Shown: piece after piece, positions 10,743 through 15,000 of the stretch
Layout: each line of letters opens with the position of its first letter
Numbering within the stretch: position 1 is the first letter of the stretch
Source: Rhodococcus sp. KBS0724
GTDB lineage: Bacteria; Actinomycetota; Actinomycetes; Mycobacteriales; Mycobacteriaceae
NCBI RefSeq assembly: GCF_005938745.2
Contig: NZ_VCBX02000001.1
Coordinates: 557,501 to 572,500, forward strand
Length of the DNA stretch: 15,000 nt
Direction: 5' to 3'
Translations under genes and position numbers: made by a program
The notes under the pieces: generated by a model
Seen by the model: only the letters and a program-made list of their open reading frames with translations
Told to the model about the DNA's origin: nothing
Databases searched by the model: none

Positions 10743-12320
10743 TCAGGCCTCCAATCGGACGACGCCGAGATCGTAGGAGTTGATCGGGGTCAGTGAAACA
10801 TTCTGAACGCGTGTGCGTTTCGCGAGCAGCGCGTTGGGGACAAAACTCCACAGGCAGGGCCATGTGTTCCAGATGTCCTGCTGCGCGGCGTCGAGAAGCG
10901 CGGCACGCCTGGCTGGATCCGGTTCGCTCGATGCGGCTTGGATTTTCGCGGTGATCTCGGGAAAGACGTATCCGTGATAGGTATCGCGAGTTGCTTCCTT
11001 CTCGGCGGTTCCCGCATACATGCCCTGCAATGTGGTCAGTGCAAGTCCGGTCTGGTTGCCGTAGCCGTTGCCAAGGACATCCCAGTCTCCGGTCTTGCCC
11101 TGACGCCAGGACGAGATGTCACCGCCAGGCTCGAACTGTTGCAGTTTGACGCGTACGCCCACCGCTTTCATCATTTCGAGCACCGATTCCATCACCGATA
11201 CGTCGTTGGTGAACTCTCCGGTTTCCCAGATGAAGGTGAGTTCCAGATCGTCGGCGCCCTCGGCTTCGAGCATTTGTCGGGCTTTCCGTGGATCGTATTG
11301 GTAAGTGCCGGTTTTCACGGCTCCGTCCAAGGTCGAAGGTGCGGGACCGGTAGCTGGGACCGCAGATCCGATCAGCACGTCTCGAGCGAGCGACTCGCCG
11401 TCGATGGCGTAAGTCAGTGCCTCGCGGACACGCGGATTGGAGAGTGGATGGTCGGCGGGCTTGCGGAAGTTGAAGAACAGCTGGTTGATTCGAGTACTCG
11501 GCACGGTATCAACCTGAACGCCGGGGAGGTCCGCCAGTTGTTCTGCGGAGTCGGGGCTGATCGAGTCGATGACGTCGACCTCGCCGCTCCGCAGCGCAAC
11601 CACTCTGCCTGCCTCTTCGGGGATGAAGCGAACCTGGACTCGACGAACACCGGGGGCTGGGCCCCAGTAGTTGTCGTTGGCGACCAGCGTGTAATCGCCG
11701 GTGCCACGGTTCGATTCGCTGACGACGAACGGGCCGGAACCGACTCCGCTCTGCAGTTCATTCGGTTCGTTGGCGGCCGCCGGCGTGATCAAGATATTCG
11801 ACATGAGTGAGTCCAGCACCGGCACCGGGGATTTTGTTCGGAGAATGAATGTGCGGTCGTCGATCGGCACCACGGTGGGCCACTCCGGGAATTGAGGGGC
11901 GACAAACGATCCGCTGACCTGCTGGTACATCTCCATGGCCGTCGTGACGTCGTCGATGACGACGGGGGTGCCGTCGGAGTAGCGGATTCCCTCGCGGAGG
12001 CGAACTGTCCACTCGGTGGGGCCGGTCGAGTCGAACTGATCGGCAAGAACCAGTTGCGGCGTGAGGTTGTCGCCGATACGGGTGAGACCTTGCCGGACAC
12101 CTCGCTGGGCCGTGACTGCGGCGTCGAATTGGTTGAGTTTGTTGTCGAGGCTGACGAGTGAACGGTTGAGTCCGAGTACGAGCGTGTCTTGGGTCGGCTT
12201 GCCGGTGGGTCCGGCGCATGCAGCTGTCGAACCCAGAAGCGTTGCGCCACCGATCAGCCCCGTGAACTGCAAGAAGGAGCGCCGGGAGAGCTGTGGTGTT
12301 CGCAAACGAGAATTGGTCAT
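10743..12320 (-). CDS. family 5 extracellular solute-binding lipoprotein
   Basis: This is the substrate-capturing component of the importer, 525 residues, anchored to the outer face of the cell membrane. The N terminus has a twin-arginine motif SRRSFLQ (Arg13, Arg14), a hydrophobic stretch, and a lipobox STAAC with lipid-modified Cys35. It is therefore predicted to be Tat-exported and processed by signal peptidase II. The mature part has the SBP_bac_5 signature area RYSDGTPVVIDDV (about 113-125) and the later HPLSNPRVREALTYAIDGESLARDVL block. ATG 12320 has AAAGG 6 nt upstream and places the signal peptide correctly. An in-frame start at 12383 would add 21 residues before the Tat signal. It is the first gene of the leftward operon, with the B-type permease beginning 4 nt after its stop. 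Family 5 proteins bind peptides, opines, glycosides, nickel and more, so the ligand is open. The adjoining metabolic genes suggest an acid sugar or its conjugate. Confidence 0.94.
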   Translation of the reverse strand: MTNSRLRTPQLSRRSFLQFTGLIGGATLLGSTAACAGPTGKPTQDTLVLGLNRSLVSLDNKLNQFDAAVTAQRGVRQGLTRIGDNLTPQLVLADQFDSTGPTEWTVRLREGIRYSDGTPVVIDDVTTAMEMYQQVSGSFVAPQFPEWPTVVPIDDRTFILRTKSPVPVLDSLMSNILITPAAANEPNELQSGVGSGPFVVSESNRGTGDYTLVANDNYWGPAPGVRRVQVRFIPEEAGRVVALRSGEVDVIDSISPDSAEQLADLPGVQVDTVPSTRINQLFFNFRKPADHPLSNPRVREALTYAIDGESLARDVLIGSAVPATGPAPSTLDGAVKTGTYQYDPRKARQMLEAEGADDLELTFIWETGEFTNDVSVMESVLEMMKAVGVRVKLQQFEPGGDISSWRQGKTGDWDVLGNGYGNQTGLALTTLQGMYAGTAEKEATRDTYHGYVFPEITAKIQAASSEPDPARRAALLDAAQQDIWNTWPCLWSFVPNALLAKRTRVQNVSLTPINSYDLGVVRLEA

Positions 12321-12403
12321 CGGTGACCTTTCGATCCTGACGGGCAGCGTGGGGGCGACGCTCCGAGTGGATTGTTTGCGCACAATCGTGTCGGACTCTC
12401 GCT

Positions 12404-12419
12404 TGTAACTCAGCTCACA
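12404..12419. promoter_or_regulatory. candidate CRP/GlxR-type binding site
   Basis: TGTAACTCAGCTCACA matches the CRP-family palindrome TGTGA-N6-TCACA at nine of ten defined positions. In Corynebacteriales the CRP homologue GlxR binds such sites and controls carbon-source genes. Its place in the centre of the divergent region would suit cAMP-linked catabolite control. A single site with one mismatch is modest evidence. Confidence 0.4.
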
Positions 12420-12428
12420 ATGGCACTG

Positions 12429-12477
12429 TTGCGCACTTCGCGCAAGTCCCGTAACTTCATTTGCGTACTTCGCGCAT
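12429..12477. repeat. pair of 17-bp repeats, candidate repressor operators
   Basis: TTGCGCACTTCGCGCAA (12429-12445) contains the inverted arms TTGCGC and GCGCAA around ACTTC. TTGCGTACTTCGCGCAT (12461-12477) matches it at 15 of 17 positions. Their starts are 32 bp apart, close to three helical turns, so proteins bound to both would lie on one face of the DNA. The DeoR-family gene downstream is the obvious candidate ligand, which is an inference. Confidence 0.6.
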
Positions 12478-12531
12478 CAATTGCGAGACTGTGCATACTC
12501 GATTCAGACCGAAAGGGGGTCGAGGTAATTG

Positions 12532-14784
12532 ATGAAACCGCTGGTAGTAATCGCTGATGACCTGTCCGGGGCCGCGGAATCGGCCGCCGGATTTCTGTCC
12601 CGCAGTAGCGCCGTATCGCTCAGGCTCCGCCCCGGCGTGCAGGACGGAAGCGATGTGACCGTCTTTGATCTGCACTCGCGGCGTTCCGATCCCGCGCAGG
12701 CCGCTCGCGACGTCGGCGCTGTTCTCCATTCGGCTTCGGGCTCCGCCGTCGTGAAGAAGATCGACTCTCTGCTCCGGGGCAACGTAGCTGCCGAGGTTGC
12801 AGAACTTACACGCGACGGCTCGCCGGTCATTGTTGCTGCTGGGCTCCCTGCGTTGGGACGCACGATTCGAGACGGCGTCCCACTGATCGACGGTGTTCCG
12901 TTGCATACAACCTCGTTGTGGCGCGCGGAGGCGATGCAACCTCCACGTTCGATCGCCGAAGTGCTCGGCAATTCAGTGTCCACCACTGACGTATCGCTGG
13001 TCGTCGTTCGGTCCGGAAAGCTATCGGGAGTTCTCGGGGCGATCGCAGATTCCGGATCAGTAGCCGTCTGCGACGTAGAAACGGATGCCGATCTCGACGT
13101 GATTGTGGCTGCAGCGCAAGATGTTCCGCAGTCCCGGCTTGTGGGAACTGCTGCGCTGACTGCGGCTGTCGCTCGAAGCCGTGCAGCGCAATCGCCGGGT
13201 GCTCCTGTGCAACTTCGTGCTTCGCGAAGCAGTTTGACGGTGGTGGGAACGGCGGACGTCTCCGCGGCTGAGCAGGTGGCCTTGCTTCGGGATTCGGGCG
13301 TACGGCACGTGCTCGTGAACAGTGCCGACCTCTTATCGAATTCAGCTGAGCCGTCTACGATTCTGGAAGCCCTCGACAGCGGAAATGTAGTCGTTTCGGT
13401 TGGCGGACCGGTCGTACCGGCAGAGGCCGCCCGCTTGGTGTTTGCTCTGGCTGAATTGATCGTGGTGGTAGATGCGAGTCGCGTAGGTCGCGAATACCCA
13501 CTTGATCTAGTCCTTACCGGCGGTGAGACCGCGCGCAGCGTTCTCGATCGACTGGGCGTCGAGCATCTGTCACCGGTGTGCGAAATCGAATACGGTGCAG
13601 TGCTTTCCAGTGACCTGACGGGTCGCTACGTAGTCACTCGGCCGGGCAGTTTCGGCGATGTACGCAGTCTTCTTTCCATCACGGAGTTTCTCTCACGCCC
13701 CGCATCGGTCGTCGCTCCGCACAGTCCACGTTCGGTAAATCCTTCAGACAACGAGGTCAACGCAATGCCAATCGAATCCGCACCACTGCCGCTGATCGCT
13801 GTCACGATGGGGGACGGCGCCGGCGTCGGGCCCGAAGTGATTGTTCCTGCATTACTCGACGACGAAACCAGAAAGCGTTGCCGCCCGGTTGTTGTCGGCG
13901 ACGCGAAACGCCTACGTCTGGCTGCCGAAGTACTCGGTATCGATGTCGACGTGGTGGCAATCGACGAGGTCAAGGATGCCGAATTCACGGCCGGACGAAT
14001 CAACGTCATCGACCTCGATCTGCTGCCGGAGGATCTGGCGTGGGGTGAATTGTCTGCCGTCGCAGGTGATGCCGCGTACCAGTACATCCGTGTTGCAAGC
14101 GAACTCGCTGTTCGCGGCGAGGTTCAGTCGATCTGCACTGCGCCCCTGAACAAGGAGGCCCTACACGCGGCAGGCCATATCTTCCCAGGGCATACGGAAC
14201 TGCTCGCGCACCTGACTGGCACCGAGGAAGTGTCGATGATGCTGTCGACGCCCAAGCTGAAGGTTATCCACGTGACCACGCACATCGGACTCCTCGACGC
14301 AGTCGCTCGGATCGAACCCGGACTGGTCGAGCGGACTATTCGTCGAGGTCACGAAGCTTTGGTGCGCACGGGTAATCCGGCGCCGAAGATCGGAGTGTGT
14401 GGCATCAATCCGCACGCCGGGGAGAACGGGCTCTTCGGCTACGGGGAGGAAGAACAGAAGATCATTCCGGCCGTCGAACTACTTCAAGCAGAGGGCATGG
14501 ATGTGCACGGTCCGTTGCCTGCTGATACTGCCTTCTTCTTGGCCGGTCGCGGCGACTACGACTTGATCGTCGCGATGTACCACGATCAGGGGCATGGTCC
14601 GGTCAAGGTCCTCGGAATCGAAGCGGGTGTCAACATCACCGTCGGTTTGCCTGTCATTCGTACATCGGTAGACCATGGAACTGCCTTCGATATCGCAGGT
14701 AAGGGCATAGCCGAGGCCGGTAGTATGGTCGAGGCGCTGCGGCAGGCAGCCGAATTGGCAACCAGCACATTCGTTTCCAAGTAG
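12532..14784 (+). CDS. fused four-carbon acid-sugar kinase (DUF1537) and PdxA-type 4-phosphate dehydrogenase
   Basis: One 750-residue frame holds two complete enzymes. Residues 1-390 form a DUF1537 kinase: VIADDLSGAAES (7-18), KKIDSLLRGN (75-84), GLPALGRTIRDG (104-115), and a nucleotide-binding half with LVLTGGETARSVL (327-339) and VTRPGSFGD (368-376). Residues 412-750 form a full-length PdxA domain: AVTMGDGAGVGPEV, TAPLNKEALH, PGHTELL, predicted metal ligands His584 (TTHIGL), His628 (NPHAGE) and His684 (MYHDQG), and the closing IRTSVDHGTAFDIAGKG. DUF1537 kinases make 4-phospho-tetronates, and PdxA2 enzymes oxidise these, with loss of CO2, to dihydroxyacetone phosphate. The fusion would do both steps in the cytosol. 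ATG 12532 has GAGG 6 nt upstream. No stop or frameshift occurs at the junction. A vitamin B6 role is unlikely given the kinase and the PdxS/PdxT route usual in actinobacteria. D-threonate is the best-known substrate for this pair, but stereochemistry is not readable here. Confidence 0.92.
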   Translation: MKPLVVIADDLSGAAESAAGFLSRSSAVSLRLRPGVQDGSDVTVFDLHSRRSDPAQAARDVGAVLHSASGSAVVKKIDSLLRGNVAAEVAELTRDGSPVIVAAGLPALGRTIRDGVPLIDGVPLHTTSLWRAEAMQPPRSIAEVLGNSVSTTDVSLVVVRSGKLSGVLGAIADSGSVAVCDVETDADLDVIVAAAQDVPQSRLVGTAALTAAVARSRAAQSPGAPVQLRASRSSLTVVGTADVSAAEQVALLRDSGVRHVLVNSADLLSNSAEPSTILEALDSGNVVVSVGGPVVPAEAARLVFALAELIVVVDASRVGREYPLDLVLTGGETARSVLDRLGVEHLSPVCEIEYGAVLSSDLTGRYVVTRPGSFGDVRSLLSITEFLSRPASVVAPHSPRSVNPSDNEVNAMPIESAPLPLIAVTMGDGAGVGPEVIVPALLDDETRKRCRPVVVGDAKRLRLAAEVLGIDVDVVAIDEVKDAEFTAGRINVIDLDLLPEDLAWGELSAVAGDAAYQYIRVASELAVRGEVQSICTAPLNKEALHAAGHIFPGHTELLAHLTGTEEVSMMLSTPKLKVIHVTTHIGLLDAVARIEPGLVERTIRRGHEALVRTGNPAPKIGVCGINPHAGENGLFGYGEEEQKIIPAVELLQAEGMDVHGPLPADTAFFLAGRGDYDLIVAMYHDQGHGPVKVLGIEAGVNITVGLPVIRTSVDHGTAFDIAGKGIAEAGSMVEALRQAAELATSTFVSK
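13753..13767 (+). promoter_or_regulatory. possible internal ribosome-binding site and start for the PdxA domain
   Basis: GAGG (13753-13756) is followed after 8 nt by an in-frame ATG (13765), which is exactly the first residue of the PdxA domain (MPIESAPLPLIAVTMG). Translation from here would give a 339-residue protein, the normal size of a stand-alone PdxA. The preceding 20 residues (Pro, Ser, Asn, Val-rich) look like a linker. The site may be active, or may be a relic of two separate genes. Confidence 0.4.
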
Positions 14785-14809
14785 GCACGGAGTTTTCGAA
14801 GGGGGAGCG

Positions 14810-15000
14810 ATGGCCATCCGAGAGTCGGAGGCGAGGCGGTCGGAGATTGCGAGGCTCGCGCGCACCAGCGGTCTGGCCAGTGTCGAGGATTTGTCTGCTC
14901 AATTCGGGGTGACCGCGTCCACGATCCGTCGCGACCTGAGTCAGTTGACTGCGCAGGGGGTTATTGCCCGGACATACGGCGGCGCGATTGCTCTCAACCC
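14810..15000 (+). CDS. DeoR-family transcriptional regulator, N-terminal part (cut by window end)
   Basis: The 63 visible codons encode a DeoR-type DNA-binding domain: RRSEIARLARTSGLASVEDL, then the recognition region AQFGVTASTIRRDLSQL, then GVIARTYGGA. The spacing and the TIRRDL...GGA text are diagnostic. The ligand-binding domain, which in this family usually senses a phosphorylated sugar, lies beyond the window. ATG 14810 follows AAGGGGGAG (14799-14807) closely, a strong but tightly spaced site. It begins 25 nt after the kinase-dehydrogenase stop, so the two are probably cotranscribed. The likely job is repression of this gene and the divergent operon, with a phosphorylated intermediate from the kinase as inducer. 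That is inference from family and position. Confidence 0.93.
   Translation, partial: MAIRESEARRSEIARLARTSGLASVEDLSAQFGVTASTIRRDLSQLTAQGVIARTYGGAIALN

Larger units (their letters stand above)
12321..12531. promoter_or_regulatory. divergent control region for transporter operon and kinase-dehydrogenase gene
   Basis: The two oppositely transcribed units start at 12320 (-) and 12532 (+), so both promoters must lie here or close by. The region carries two 17-bp near-identical repeats, at least two further TTGCG elements (12376 and 12481), a quasi-palindrome ATTGT-N6-ACAAT at 12371-12386, and a CRP/GlxR-like site at 12404-12419. A -10-like CATACT at 12494-12499 precedes the kinase gene, but I see no convincing -35 partner. 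The ribosome-binding site for the + gene is GAGG at 12522-12525. Confidence 0.75.

Noticed and set aside
7075..12320. Naming the transporter as dipeptide, oligopeptide or nickel specific (dpp/opp/nik)
   Set aside because: Family membership is clear but ligand choice within family 5 binding proteins is very broad, and the linked genes are for carbon-acid metabolism, so no symbol was assigned.
12494..12499. CATACT as a definite -10 box for the kinase gene
   Set aside because: No acceptable -35 hexamer occurs 16-19 bp upstream, so it is mentioned only as a weak candidate.
12532..14784. PdxA domain as a pyridoxal phosphate biosynthesis enzyme
   Set aside because: Fusion to a DUF1537 kinase, a DeoR neighbour and a transporter operon point to catabolism. 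Actinobacteria generally make vitamin B6 through PdxS/PdxT.

Overview
The window looks like chromosomal DNA of a high-GC actinobacterium, most probably Rhodococcus (R. erythropolis-like). The evidence is an actinobacterial-type 23S rRNA of about 3.1 kb, the 5S sequence, roughly 60% GC coding DNA and Corynebacteriales-type gene content. The genus is a recognition-based judgement, not a database result.

Bases 1-3675 are the distal part of an rRNA operon on the + strand: the end of the 16S-23S spacer with no tRNA, a boxA-like element and the 5' arm of the pre-23S processing stalk, a complete 23S gene, a structured 23S-5S spacer, a complete 5S gene, and a strong intrinsic terminator.

Bases 3676-15000 hold a catabolic and transport locus. 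An aldehyde dehydrogenase (+) starts about 160 bp after the rRNA terminator. It ends at a perfect 17-bp inverted repeat that looks like a bidirectional terminator, facing a seven-gene leftward operon. In transcription order that operon is: Tat-type lipoprotein solute-binding protein (family 5), two Dpp/Opp-type permeases, two Dpp/Opp-type ATPases, an aldo/keto reductase and an HpcH/HpaI-family aldolase. The first six genes are joined by overlaps or gaps of 4 nt or less, and the aldolase follows after 33 nt.

A 211-bp divergent control region (12321-12531) separates this operon from a rightward unit. That unit is a 750-residue fusion of a DUF1537 four-carbon acid-sugar kinase with a PdxA-type dehydrogenase, followed by the start of a DeoR-family repressor cut by the window edge. 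The control region carries two near-identical 17-bp repeats 32 bp apart, further TTGCG half-sites, and a CRP/GlxR-like palindrome.

My interpretation is that the locus imports and degrades a sugar acid or a conjugate of one. DUF1537 kinases and PdxA2 enzymes are known to act in sequence: 4-phosphorylation, then oxidation with decarboxylation to dihydroxyacetone phosphate. Here the two steps are fused in one polypeptide. The aldolase, reductase and aldehyde dehydrogenase could handle the carbonyl and aldehyde products. The true substrate cannot be read from the sequence. The Dpp-type importer beside a tetronate-type kinase/dehydrogenase is the most distinctive aspect of the locus.
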